A stretch of DNA of 11,845 bases from Saksenaea vasiformis B4078 (Eukaryota > Mucoromycota > Mucoromycetes > Mucorales > Saksenaeaceae), in the NCBI GenBank assembly GCA_000697055.1, contig JNDT01000860.1:1-11845 (forward strand), given 5' to 3'. Below the pieces are notes generated by a model. That model saw only the letters and a list, made by a program, of their open reading frames with translations, had not been told where the DNA came from and searched no databases. The translations under genes were made by a program, and so were the position numbers. Positions 1 to 8,892 of the stretch are shown piece by piece. Every line of letters begins with the position of its first letter. Position 1 is the stretch's first letter.

Positions 1-360
1 AGCCTCAAAGGATTCCTACCTGTCTGTATCATCGCACACTCTTCAAATATCTCACTAGCAATCGCTGCAACGTCAATAGATAAACTAGGTACATGGAGAG
101 TCAGGGTACATGGCTATGAGAGTATTTGATATTGTGAGCGCCAGAGAGATATAAGCGTTTGAACTACTGGAAGCTCAAGAGAGCATAGAAGGAATTAGAA
201 AGCTGTAACACCAATGATCCAAAACTGTTGAAGAAGTATGATAATATCAGCTCTTGATAAATGTATTCAAAATGAGGATGTATTCATCTTCAATAGCTCG
301 GTTTTAGAGCCTTCTAGTTGAATAAACATTTTTGCAGCAGCAACTAAAATATTTGAGAAG

Positions 361-383
361 GAGTGCCCGAGGGGAGTGCCCGA
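361..383 (+). repeat. 10-bp direct repeat (GAGTGCCCGA twice)
   Basis: GAGTGCCCGA occurs at 361-370 and again at 374-383, separated by three G residues. It lies in otherwise AT-rich sequence. The intervening AGGGG matches the fungal stress-response element core, but function is not shown. Confidence 0.7.
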
Positions 384-435
384 CGAAATTCTCAAAAAGA
401 AGTGACGAATGGAATAAAAAGAAATTCTTTTTAAC

Positions 436-641
436 ACGTCACCTCCCCGATCTTTCATATCATACCTTTACTGCTGCCATACACAGTACGTACACAAATT
501 GCAGATCCGTGTTCCTTGTCAGATAAGCTACATCACTAAAGTCTTAAACTACGTCATTTTTGAGGTGTGGGGAGGGGTGGGGTGCGCTACTGGGGTGCGC
601 GTAGCCAAACCCCTTTTCAAGCAAGCTCCAAGGGTACGTCA
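436..641 (+). promoter_or_regulatory. Cluster of three ACGTCA (CREB/ATF half-site-like) motifs
   Basis: ACGTCA occurs in the same orientation at 436-441, 551-556 and 636-641. About 0.1 copy per 200 bp would be expected by chance on two strands. It is the recognition half-site of bZIP factors of the ATF/CREB type. The cluster surrounds a G-rich block (565-600) with AGGGG/CCCCT motifs, so the stretch resembles a fungal upstream regulatory region. Which gene it would serve is unclear, because the neighbouring gene on the left is not resolved. Confidence 0.3.
578..600 (+). repeat. 10-bp direct repeat TGGGGTGCGC in a G-rich block
   Basis: TGGGGTGCGC is present at 578-587 and 591-600 with a 3-nt spacer. 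It sits in a short GC-rich island in an AT-rich non-coding stretch between two of the ACGTCA motifs. Confidence 0.6.
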
Positions 642-1528
642 CGGAAAAAAAAGGACTATATCCGCCGTAAGATTTTATTTTGGAGCTGACGCCAAAGAGT
701 TTAAAAGCAGTGCAGAACTGTAAATAAATCCAATAAATTCAGCGAGGCTTCCTCAGCTTCTATGTAATTGTAAACTCAATCATACCGTTTATTGAATGAA
801 TTTTTACGCTACTCTTAAATAAATTCTGCGTCCATCAAGAGCCAGGTTTGCGCTGAAGAAGAGATGATATATGCGGTTATCAGTACGTAAATTGGCAAGA
901 AACTAATACTCTACTTACATCAACTTGGTCCCCAGATGAAGGATGTAAGAATGAGCGACAATTGTGCATAGCAATAGATATCATTTCACTTACCGAATGT
1001 GACAAGAAGTAGCTCACTCAGCCAAGTGGTTCGAACAGAGGTCTCGTAGGCTAAAGTATAACATGGAGAATGACTGATCCTGTATACATTTTGAAGAATT
1101 GACATCCTTACCGGGATGTTTTCTTCTAGAAAGAACAGAGTCAAAGAAAAAAAAGATTCATGCGTGCCTGTAAATACAGATCATTCTGGGTAGAACCTGT
1201 TCTTATCGTGAAACATTTTTACTGCTTCCGATGGGATCCTGGGAATCCATCACCAGTGTACCCACAACGCAAGGCTCTGGTTATCCAGGCGTGAACTATT
1301 TCTTGGATCAACGCAAAATAAACCACTTCTTACCGCAAAGACGTATCGCCTTCTGGCGCAAAATTTATCCAACTTGAACATAATGTGATATCTATTTGAC
1401 GCAGATGCTCACTCAATCAAAGACGTTGACGGCGATTTTGTCTTTTCTGTCTCTCAGCCGAGCGGGGTTACAAACCTTTCACTACATAACCAGCACGTCG
1501 GGCGCGCGATTCAAAAAGTCGACTTGAC

Positions 1529-4500
1529 ATGAATCGTGGCGACCTACAGACAAATTTTGAACTCATTTGCAGTGTCACTGCAGAGTCCGGTGTGACTTAT
1601 ACGAAATACAGGAGTACCAAGACTGGATTGACAGTTGTACGTGCTGATATAGAAGGTAATCTGTCAGTTGGATTGACCATGGACCGTGACAGTTGCTAAC
1701 CGTTCCGCGTCATTTGCAGCTCCTCTCGTCAATGGATACTTCGCATTAGCAACTGAAAGTATGAATATTGCGATATTCAATCCTTGTATTCATTTATGTC
1801 GTAAATAGCTTTCGATGACTACGGATGTCCGCACACTTTGGAGCAGTAAGCGTGTTCTTCGCAAAAAAGTAGATTTTTTTTAACTGATTCCTATTCAGCT
1901 TAGTATTCTTGGGAAGCGAACAATTTCCATACAAAGCATGAATTTCCATTTGCAGCCATCGAGCCATTCTCTTACATGCTATTTGTAGGGTGTCTTGGAT
2001 TCATTAGCCAATCGTGCTATGGCACAAGGCACCAACGCCTGGACTGATGTTGATCATACTTGCTACAGTACGTTTTGGCTAAGATGAACTATCAGAAACT
2101 AAAATTCTCGTCACCAGCTATTACAACCGCAGGAAGTCAAGGGTTCTTGCAACTATTGCCTATTTACGTAGATCATATTCTCTATCCCACACTGACGGAG
2201 AGCGGCTACCATACTGAGGTGCATCATATCACTGGCAAAGGAGAGAACGCTGGTATGTAGATATATGGAAGATCCAAACTTTTTCTCATGTTATTGGCTT
2301 GTTATCAGGGGTACGGATTTTTAGAATAGAGTACACAGAGTGAGGGTTACGTTACTTACAATGAGTTCACTTCCAGGTTGTCTATAGTGAGATGCAGGTA
2401 CTATTTGGAATGATGTCAATTTACTTTTTGGCTGACTCGGATTTGGATAGGGTTACCAAAATACCGGAGATGACCGCATCCATCTACGTATGAAGCGAAT
2501 TATTTATCCAAGTGATTGTGGCTATCGCTCGGAGACTGGTGGTCTGATGGAGTGCTTGCGAGAGTTATCTGTGGAACGGAGTAAGGTTTCGCGGAATATA
2601 CAAACAAGATAGTAACTGTGGTTTCTTCTCTCTAGTTCGTTCCTACCACAAATCATACTACAGACCCGATAATCTTTGTTTGATTATCACAGGCAAAGTT
2701 GACCATGACGATCTGATGAAGGCTCTCGAACCAATCGAGCAAAACATTATTAGCAAAGGGTCGCTTCCAGAATTGCAAAGACCATGGATTAGCACGGGTA
2801 ACTTTCCTAACCTGGAGAAAAACATGGAAGAAGCTGTGCTGTTTCCTGATGAAGATGAATCCATGGGCACTGTTCTCATTGCGTGGAATGGCCCTATGTG
2901 CCACGTATGTCTTTAAAGGACATAGGAGTGACAGCATAATTAATGCTACTGATATAGGATTATCTTCAACTGAAAGCCCTGGAGGTCTTGCAAACGTACC
3001 TTACTGATTCTCCTGTATCAGTCTTACAGAAAGAATTCGTTGAAATCGAAGAGCCCCTCTGTACAGGTAACGTTGCGGAAAGGTACCCTGATTGCCTAAT
3101 GACGTGCAATACAGACGTCGAATTCAATACGACGGACCATTTAAAGACAACGTTGATGTTTAACGCATCAAATGTACCCATCGAAGAGGTCGAGAATTTG
3201 CCTTCACATTTCTTTGCAGTGCTTCAGCGCATTGTTGACGAGGAAGATATAGATATGCAAAGAATGGCCACCGTGATCGAAAAGGAATCCCTTAGAGTAA
3301 GCTAAATTATCTCGTGCAATGAGGTGCTTAACCTTCGCAGCTTTTAGATAATGCAGAAACCGATGCACATGAGACCGCAGCTGCTGTTTGTATTTCTGGT
3401 ACGTTGTGCTTAGCTGTAAGGGGTAAGGTCTGATCATTTGCAAGAATTTCTGTACGGTGCGCTTGACGGTAGCAACCTCGAGGCGTCACTGAAAGACCAC
3501 GAGTATCTGGATCAGCTTAGCCAGTTTACCAAGTCTGACTGGACTAGTATTTTGAAAAGGTAATGTCCATAGGATTTTAACTTGATAATGATACTTTATG
3601 TTTAGATGGTTCCTTGAACCTTACCACTTAATCCTTCTTGGGAGACCTTCTGCAGAATTTGCAGAGAAACTGGTTAAGGAGGAAAACGAACGTGTAGATA
3701 AGCAACGCAAGGCTTTGGGAGAAAAGAAATTGGAAGCTTTGCAAAAGAAGCTGGAGGAGGCCATGGCCGCCAACGATGTTGAGCTGCCCAGCGAGATTCG
3801 GGAAAATTTCAAAATCCCCTCCGTCTCTTCGATCGATTTTATCAATGTACTCACTGCAAGAAGCAGCAAGGACAATACCGTTGCGTATGTTTCAGGCCCT
3901 TTCTGTTATTCTGGATCCATCTTACCTTTTGTTCTAGTCTAAAGAACGCTGTCCAGGAACACGTTGATCGAGACAACGATGCTGACGTACCACTGTTTAT
4001 TCAATTTGATAGTAAGCATTGTCCATCTTATTCTACGATATTGACCTTAACATGTAGACATCAATTCTCGGTTTGTCAAGATCTCAGCACATGTGAACGC
4101 TTCATCCATCCCATCTCGACTTCTGCCTTACACTCGGCTCTTCCTCAAGTCTATTTTCTCTTTGCCTATCCAAAGAGAAAGGGAAGATATTGCGTATGAA
4201 GATGTCGTCAAAGGTTTGGCGGAAGATACAGTTGAGTATGAAGCATCACTTGGAACCGCCAGAGGCTTTAAAGAGCTGGTTGTATTCTCATTAAAAGCAA
4301 AGGTAATGGCGAGTAGCTGGCTATCGATAATCACTCAATCATAGCTTGATACAGGTTACGAAATATGAAAGAGCCATTAAATGGTTGCAAGATATCATGT
4401 GGAATACTCAATTCAGTCCTGAAAGGTAAAAAAAAAGTCTCATGTTTAGAATCTTGTACCAACTCTGATTTCATCATAGACTTAAAATTGTTGCCAATCA

Positions 4501-5908
4501 GATCATCAACGATATTCCTCAAGCTAAAAGAAATGGTCATAATGTAAGGCGCTTGAAAAAAAAATTCATTTTCAGATGCAACCAACCAAGTAAATTGTTC
4601 CATAGATGACCTATGCTTGTATGCGCGCAATGCAGTTCGATGCCACCAAATCCGTAAGCGCAGCACGCAATGTCCTTTTCCAGGCCCAATTCCTGGAAGA
4701 GTTGGTGAAGAAGCTAGATGACGATCCAGCCTCTGTCATAGCGGATATGAACGCTTATCGCGATGCATGTAAGTTGTGTTTCATTTGTACATGAATTGGA
4801 CTAATCTTTATGCCAGTATGCCGACCAGAGAATATCCGAGTTCATGTCAGTGGCAATATCTTGAACCTTGAATCACCTAGAACTGCATTCAAAGACTTCT
4901 GTCCCGTTCAGGTAACATCATCGCGAGTTAGGTTTTTGTTGCTAACTGGCATAAATTGACTGTAAAGAGTAATGGACCACTTATGCCTGTTACTATGGCA
5001 CAACATGTGCTTTCTCCTGCTGGAGCTGAACCCGGCCGAATTGTAAGTTTGTTGTTGGAAGTATCGACAAACGTCTAACAATTTCATAGGGTGTGATTGT
5101 GAATCTGCCAGCCATTGAAAACTCTTTCTCCCTCATTTCCGTAAAAGGTACTTGTACACATCTGCTCCACAATAGATCTAACGATGTGTTTTCATCAGGG
5201 CCAAACCGATTTGATGATCCGGATCTTGCGCCGCTATTGATTATGGTGGAACTTCTCGACACAATGGAAGGCATCTTTTGGAAGTTTATTCGTGGTCAAG
5301 GACTGGCATATTCATGCATGTTGGATACCGATGTGGAAGCAGGCTTGATCAACTACAGCATCTATCAGTCTCCGAACACCTTCAAAGCATTTGAGCAAGC
5401 AAAGCATGTGATCAATCAGTTAGCGAACCATGAGGTAAACTGGCGCTTATTTGCAGATATGTTCGGAGCTAAAACGGAACCGTAGATGGAAATTGAACTT
5501 TCTGCGGTGGATGGTGCGAAAAGTGCAGTAATTTACAGTATGGTTGCCGAGGAAGACACAATGGAACGTGCAGCGTTGCAGTCGTTTGTTACCCAAGTAC
5601 TTCAGCAAGTGCCTGCTTCGTATAAACGAGACCTTCTTTCTGCTGTTCAGGTACACATTTTAATATATGTGGTGATTCATGCAACTTAAATTATTATTAT
5701 TTTTTTGAAATAGCATACAACGATGGAGGATCTTCAGCGTGTATTAAAGAAATATTTCTTCAATATGTTTAATCCAGGAAGCTCGAATATCGTTGTGGTC
5801 TGTTCACCTGCAAAGACTGCGGAGATCGAGCAAGGATTCAGTTCTCTCGGTTTCTCTATGAAGACCATTTCATTGAATGACATTTCAAGCAATATTTCTG
5901 TAGAATAG
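1529..5908 (+). CDS. Zinc metalloprotease, M16 (insulinase/pitrilysin) family, YOL098C/C05D11.1-like; 25 exons
   Basis: Predicted cytosolic zinc peptidase of 1035 aa, the length of the yeast YOL098C group. The N-terminal M16 domain holds the inverted zinc motif HTLEH (residues 64-68) and GVVYSEMQ (152-159), whose Glu157 is the likely third zinc ligand by analogy with PreP. A charged helical linker spans about 479-520. The C-terminal half has IRGQGLAY (868-875), the substrate-binding region of the family. Exons: 1529-1655, 1720-1758, 1809-1845, 1899-1935, 1989-2067, 2118-2252, 2309-2310, 2377-2397, 2451-2580, 2636-2904, 2958-3296, 3341-3398, 3445-3559, 3606-3884, 3938-4011, 4058-4302, 4355-4425, 4480-4543, 4606-4768, 4817-4911, 4968-5042, 5090-5147, 5199-5434, 5486-5650, 5714-5908. 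All joins keep frame. The start fits the family N-terminus; no mitochondrial presequence is evident. Peptide substrates of this subgroup are poorly known. Confidence 0.93.
1936..1988 (+). other. Non-canonical GC-AG intron in the M16 protease gene
   Basis: The conserved block FPYKGVLD is interrupted after AAA (Lys). Restoring Lys-Gly-Val requires removing 53 bp that begin GCATGA and end TTGTAG. No GT donor near the junction keeps this motif, so a GC-AG intron is the simplest reading. The length equals that of neighbouring GT-AG introns. Confidence 0.8.
2253..2376 (+). other. Double intron enclosing a 2-nt microexon (GG at 2309-2310)
   Basis: The preceding exon ends in phase 1 (GCT G) and the next coding block reads GTT GTC TAT AGT in phase 0, encoding VVYSEMQ. 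A single intron 2253-2376 would leave G+GT TGT CTA TAG, an immediate stop. Two introns, 2253-2308 (56 bp, GTATGT…TATCAG) and 2311-2376 (66 bp, GTACGG…TTCCAG), leave exactly GG between them. This gives GCT GGG GTT GTC: the conserved A-G-V-V. Both halves have the normal intron size for this gene, while the fused 124 bp would be about twice normal. I tried the other AG/GT pairs in the interval and each gives a stop or the wrong frame. Confidence 0.75.
4232..4251 (+). repeat. 20-bp perfect repeat, copy 1 (inside protease exon 16)
   Basis: This 20-mer encodes part of the conserved VEYEASLG segment of the M16 protein and recurs exactly, in the same orientation, at 7527-7546. Identity stops at both ends in both copies. 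A chance 20-bp match in a window of this size is roughly a 1 in 10,000 event or rarer. Confidence 0.8.
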
Positions 5909-6043
5909 AGCACATCTGATATGTAATTACGGGATTTTCCCTATCATTTTTGTGTCCCATTTGGATCGTAGAAATGAAACAGAGAATATATGAAAATGTG
6001 TTAATAGGAATGACGGTTTAAGATTTTGCAATCGTTTTTTAAT
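5909..6043. other. Shared 3' intergenic region between convergent genes
   Basis: 135 bp separate the protease stop (TAG, 5906-5908) from the dynein light chain stop (TAG, 6046-6044). The two transcripts must terminate here or overlap. No strong hairpin or clear AATAAA-type signal stands out on either strand. Confidence 0.6.
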
Positions 6044-6684
6044 CTAGACACTTATGCCAAATACATTTACAATCGCGTATAACGATTTTGTCTCATGACG
6101 GTAAGATGCAGTTCCTATAAATCAAAAGGTTTGAGTATAGGCATGAGAAGTAAAACAGTAAAGAAGTCCTACTTACCGTCTTGTTGATTATCCCAGTATA
6201 CCGAGCTACCTGTGTAGAATCCTGCGCCGGTTTTTTGCATTATAGCGCAGGTGACTTTGAAAAAGGATTGTGTGTCAAGATAACTGTTTATGCAATAGGA
6301 TAATTAATGTGCATAAAACGTACCAATATATTTGTAGCTTTTGTTCTTTTCTTTCAGCTTCTTCAAACAGCTATTAACAATCTGAGAGTGCCAAGCGGAG
6401 ACTTTGCCATGTGAATATTCGGTGTCCTGAATGGTGCTTTCCACTGTCTAAAGAACGAAATCAACTTGCTTTCCAATGACTCTTGTTAATTACACACTCA
6501 CCTCCTTGATAATGGCGGCTACTTCTTCTGTGTTAAATTTTACTTTCTCCTACAGTACAGAGTTGCGCGTGTTGATGTTGTTTAGTGATCATGTCGGCAA
6601 AACGTTAGGTACGTCAAGTATTCATACTTCGGCCACGGCAGATTCGCCGACGGTGGTTTTTATTGAAGGTGTAGATGCGTCCAT
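6044..6684 (-). CDS. Dynein light chain, Tctex-1 type (DYNLT family); 5 exons
   Basis: Light chain of cytoplasmic dynein, expected to dimerise on the dynein intermediate chain and take part in cargo attachment. The spliced product is 125 aa, close to the about 113 aa of animal DYNLT1. Recognisable segments are FNTEEVAAIIKETVESTI (N-terminal helix), YKYIVTCAIMQKTGAG, FYTGSSVYWDNQQDG and the C-terminal strand LYAIVNVFGISV, all in family order. Exons on the minus strand: 6684-6628, 6549-6502, 6447-6324, 6254-6177, 6114-6044. Introns of 78, 54, 69 and 62 bp are GT-AG and every junction keeps frame. The first ATG of the first exon is used; the about 23 residues before the conserved core are not conserved. 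The gene is convergent with the M16 protease, leaving 135 bp for both 3' ends. Confidence 0.95.
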
Positions 6685-7012
6685 GAGGAGAAAAGGATGA
6701 AGAGATGAATCTGAGGCAGAAGTGCAATAAACACGAAGAAAGTGCCTTGAGCTTGTGTGACGACGTGGCGTGGTTTAAATACTGTCGGGCCCCTCAAGGC
6801 TGTCCGCACACGTTTTCTTACAGGATCTCTGCATGTCGTTTTGCGACACCTCCAAAGGAACTTTATACTGGAAAATAGTTCTTTATACTTCCATCCATTG
6901 TTTGTATCGGTGTTGCGTCCATGACAACGAGATGTTCCTGTTATATGACAGAAGTTTTATACAGAGATCGAACGGGTTGGGTATTTAAAGGAGAGTCCTT
7001 GATCCTTTCCTT

Positions 7013-7047
<35 letters not shown>

Positions 7048-7131
7048 TGGCTTTGTCCTCAGAAAACAAACCCCTCGGAAAGGGTGTCAATTGATCCCAT
7101 ATTCTCATCTATTCTTCCGCTTGCACAATCT
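6685..7131. other. Intergenic region upstream of the dynein light chain gene
   Basis: 447 bp without a convincing reading frame. It should contain the dynein light chain promoter. Features seen are a CCCCT motif (about 6791), a repeated CTTTATACT element near 6860-6892, and the AT microsatellite described separately. Confidence 0.5.
7012..7047. repeat. AT dinucleotide microsatellite
   Basis: An almost pure run of alternating T and A, with one AA interruption at 7020-7021 and about 13 uninterrupted AT units after it. It probably varies in length between strains and lies between the dynein light chain promoter and the unrecognised ORF. Confidence 0.95.
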
Positions 7132-7527
7132 TTATTCCGAACCATTTCGACAGTGTGTGTAACTTGCGTTCTCCACTTTAAGTAAATGTTGTCTCACGCG
7201 GCATCGCCCGTCTTTCGCCATACAATTATCGATGGTTTCATACCCTCCGTAGTCAAACACAGTCGTTTTTTTTTTTTTCAAGAAGCCATCATCAACATCT
7301 CCTGGTCCACTCATTATATGAGTGACGTGACATTTTTCGGAGAGTTTAGCAAAGTGATGTGCAAGCATTAGTCTATGAACGGTTTTGGGATCAAGTTCAT
7401 GTAAGTGAAAACTTTTGTAGTAATGACCGTATATTGTATCTTCTCCGCAGCACAAAACTTGACCCTTCATGACAAGGTTGATTTTATCCAGCAAGCAGTA
7501 AGATTTCAGCTCACGCTTAGAAAACAT
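7132..7527 (-). CDS. Unrecognised 131-codon ORF, possibly an orphan gene or gene remnant
   Basis: An uninterrupted frame of 131 codons from ATG (7527-7525) to a stop at 7134-7132. This is much longer than expected by chance at this base composition, and no long intron-free frame lies opposite it. I recognise no family. The product is soluble, basic and rich in His and Cys, with a KKKK run encoded by a 13-bp poly-A tract and no signal peptide or membrane segment. Segments such as SGPGDVDDGF and DYGGYETIDNC look protein-like. It could be the surviving part of a larger gene or of a mobile element. It lies 317 bp downstream of the copper-fist gene on the same strand. Its start codon touches the 20-bp repeat shared with the protease exon. 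Confidence 0.4.
   Translation of the reverse strand: MFSKRELKSYCLLDKINLVMKGQVLCCGEDTIYGHYYKSFHLHELDPKTVHRLMLAHHFAKLSEKCHVTHIMSGPGDVDDGFLKKKKTTVFDYGGYETIDNCMAKDGRCRVRQHLLKVENASYTHCRNGSE
7266..7278 (+). repeat. 13-bp poly-T tract
   Basis: A run of 13 T lies inside the minus-strand unrecognised ORF, where it reads as consecutive lysine codons. Such a run is a likely site of slippage and could put the ORF out of frame in other strains. Confidence 0.9.
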
Positions 7528-7546
7528 TGAGTATGAAGCATCACTT
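7527..7546 (+). repeat. 20-bp perfect repeat, copy 2
   Basis: Exact copy, in the same orientation, of 4232-4251 in the M16 protease gene. Here it is non-coding and overlaps the first base of the unrecognised minus-strand ORF's start codon. Confidence 0.8.
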
Positions 7547-7844
7547 TTTGATCTGTCCTTGTAAAAAGAACATTCTTATTTCCTCTACAGCACTAAATAA
7601 ATTACAGCTACAATACGAAATAAATAAATAGTAAAAAAAGGATACCCCTTCCCCACAAAAGTGAAGAGGGGGAAAAAGCACGTTTTCTCCTGAAATACCA
7701 CAGAATGGTTGACACTTGGGGTTACCTTTTTATACCACAATGTTAATGCCGACGAATGAAGGAGTTTTGACAAATTGTGACGCTATTGTACATGTGTGAA
7801 TATGCGTTAAGTGTCGACTGTTATAGTGGTGATAAATCCAGTAA
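7528..7844. other. Intergenic stretch downstream of the copper-fist gene
   Basis: 317 bp with no supportable gene. It should contain the 3' untranslated region of the copper-fist gene and whatever lies upstream of the unrecognised ORF. It is AT-rich with several AAATAAATAA runs near 7595-7630. Confidence 0.5.
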
Positions 7845-8418
7845 TCATGATCTAAGGAGCTCGTCAATGTCGTTTAGCAAAAAGTCGAGCACATCCTTTT
7901 TTGAATTCAATGCTGTGTAAGCTTGTGATTTCTCTCCACTTTGCATTATTTGCGTGGGCGCGACTGGAACCAGGGGTATGGTAGGAATAGCGGGCGAAAT
8001 CTCCGGGATATGATCGGGCATTACTGCCTTGTCTTCTACCGGACGTTCCGAGGTGTCTCGTAAATGAGAAGCAACGCAATTGCAATGATGAACAATTTCG
8101 CATAGACAGCCATTCAGTGGATTAGGTGCTTCAAGTCTGTAAGCTTCCATTTTCGTCTGAAAATTATCTCACTTACTGCGACTAATGGCGCATGTACATT
8201 TAACATGAGTTCGATGAGTATTTCGTAAATCTCGACAATGTTTGCACTGTGAGACTTGTCTTCCTCGTTTCGAAATGGCAATCAATTCTCGATCGCTGTG
8301 CTGACATTTCTTCACTCGGTGTCCTTTAATGCAGGAAGAGCTAATCAAATATGAGCTGTTGGAAGCTATCTCCCTTGCTTTACCAAGCGTATTTAATACC
8401 GTCTCGTTCAATCGCCAT
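7845..8418 (-). CDS. Copper-fist DNA-binding transcription factor; 3 exons, 160 aa
   Basis: Predicted nuclear copper-responsive regulator of the Ace1/Mac1/Cuf1 class. Splicing gives an N-terminal copper fist: KYACSSCIKGHR, then KCQH (zinc ligands C12, C15, C24 and H26 by analogy with Ace1), then KRGRQVSQCKHCRDLR and HVKCTC. The first zinc cysteine is split TG|C by intron 1. A second cysteine patch follows, CLC and CNC at 74-84, which may bind Cu(I). The rest is Pro-rich and ends in an acidic hydrophobic tail (DVLDFLLNDIDELL) that could be an activation segment. Exons: 8418-8384, 8340-8177, 8128-7845. Intron 2 is taken as 8129-8176 (48 bp); an acceptor 15 bp earlier also keeps frame. The usual RGRP minor-groove motif reads RGRQ. 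The protein is much shorter than typical copper-fist regulators. Confidence 0.9.
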
Positions 8419-8892
8419 GACCAAACAGCAAGTGAAGTGAAATAGGGTTGTCTTGATCAGTCACGCAGCCCATTTTTGAAAAGGATCATAACTGATCGAG
8501 AAAATTGGCCAATCGCAACAGAAGCGGTGCATAAATAGATCGCTACACTCACTACACCAAAAACTAGAAAATTGTCTTCTTCACTAACCTTTAAGATGAA
8601 GAGACGAGCATGAATTGATGCTATGCACTAAAAGTCACCCAAAACTTGCGCACACTGCATTTATTTTCTTGCTTGTGATGTTGCCGTTAGTGCATTCATA
8701 GAAAAAAACATGAATACATTGCTCCATTGTCTAGTATGAGAATCATGGGTGGTTGGAGGATAATGATAATAGCAATTGTACTTTAGTCAGTGTCCATGTT
8801 TCTTTTTGCGATGACCGAGCGTTGAGGTTGTATGGAATCTTGTGCCTTTGGGTATGTGTTTCGGTAAAATGGCATGTCAGGATTGTTTGTTG
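8419..8892. other. Intergenic region upstream of the copper-fist gene
   Basis: 474 bp between the copper-fist start and the stop of the next minus-strand gene. It should hold the copper-fist promoter and the 3' end of the membrane-protein gene. I see no convincing exon, RNA gene or strong repeat. Confidence 0.5.

Larger units (their letters stand above)
1..1528. other. Intergenic or unresolved region left of the M16 protease gene
   Basis: No gene can be assigned with confidence. On the minus strand a 45-nt piece (64 down to 20) is flanked by TTGCAG and GTAGGA, and is open in one frame only (…ASEIFEECAMIQTG); it may be an internal exon of a gene running off the left edge. Between about 1350 and 830 the minus strand also carries intron-like signals. 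The clearest is a GTAAGT donor at 859-860 region upstream of an ACTGATAAC-like branch site and a TTCTTCAG acceptor, about 66 bp in all. Open stretches exist in several competing frames and I could not join them into one convincing protein. Positions 430-720 look promoter-like: repeated ACGTCA, G-rich runs and CCCCT/AGGGG motifs. Confidence 0.5.

Noticed and set aside
1010..1062. tRNA-like stretch with AGCTCA, CCAAGTGG, GGTTCGAAC and a Thr-like CTCGTA loop
   Set aside because: The elements are in the wrong order and spacing (the GGTTCGAAC box precedes the supposed anticodon), the stems do not pair, and no T arm or acceptor stem follows.
2653..2937. Minus-strand frames opposite the protease exons (also 2966-3181, 3204-3443, 3621-3875, 4331-4666, 4993-5274, 5447-5656)
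   Set aside because: They lie opposite exons of a clearly recognised gene and show no family features of their own.
7302..7318. Short perfect inverted repeat (CACTCAT, 3-nt spacer, ATGAGTG) near 7310
   Set aside because: It lies within the unrecognised ORF, the arms are only 7 bp, and nothing nearby suggests a terminator or an element end.
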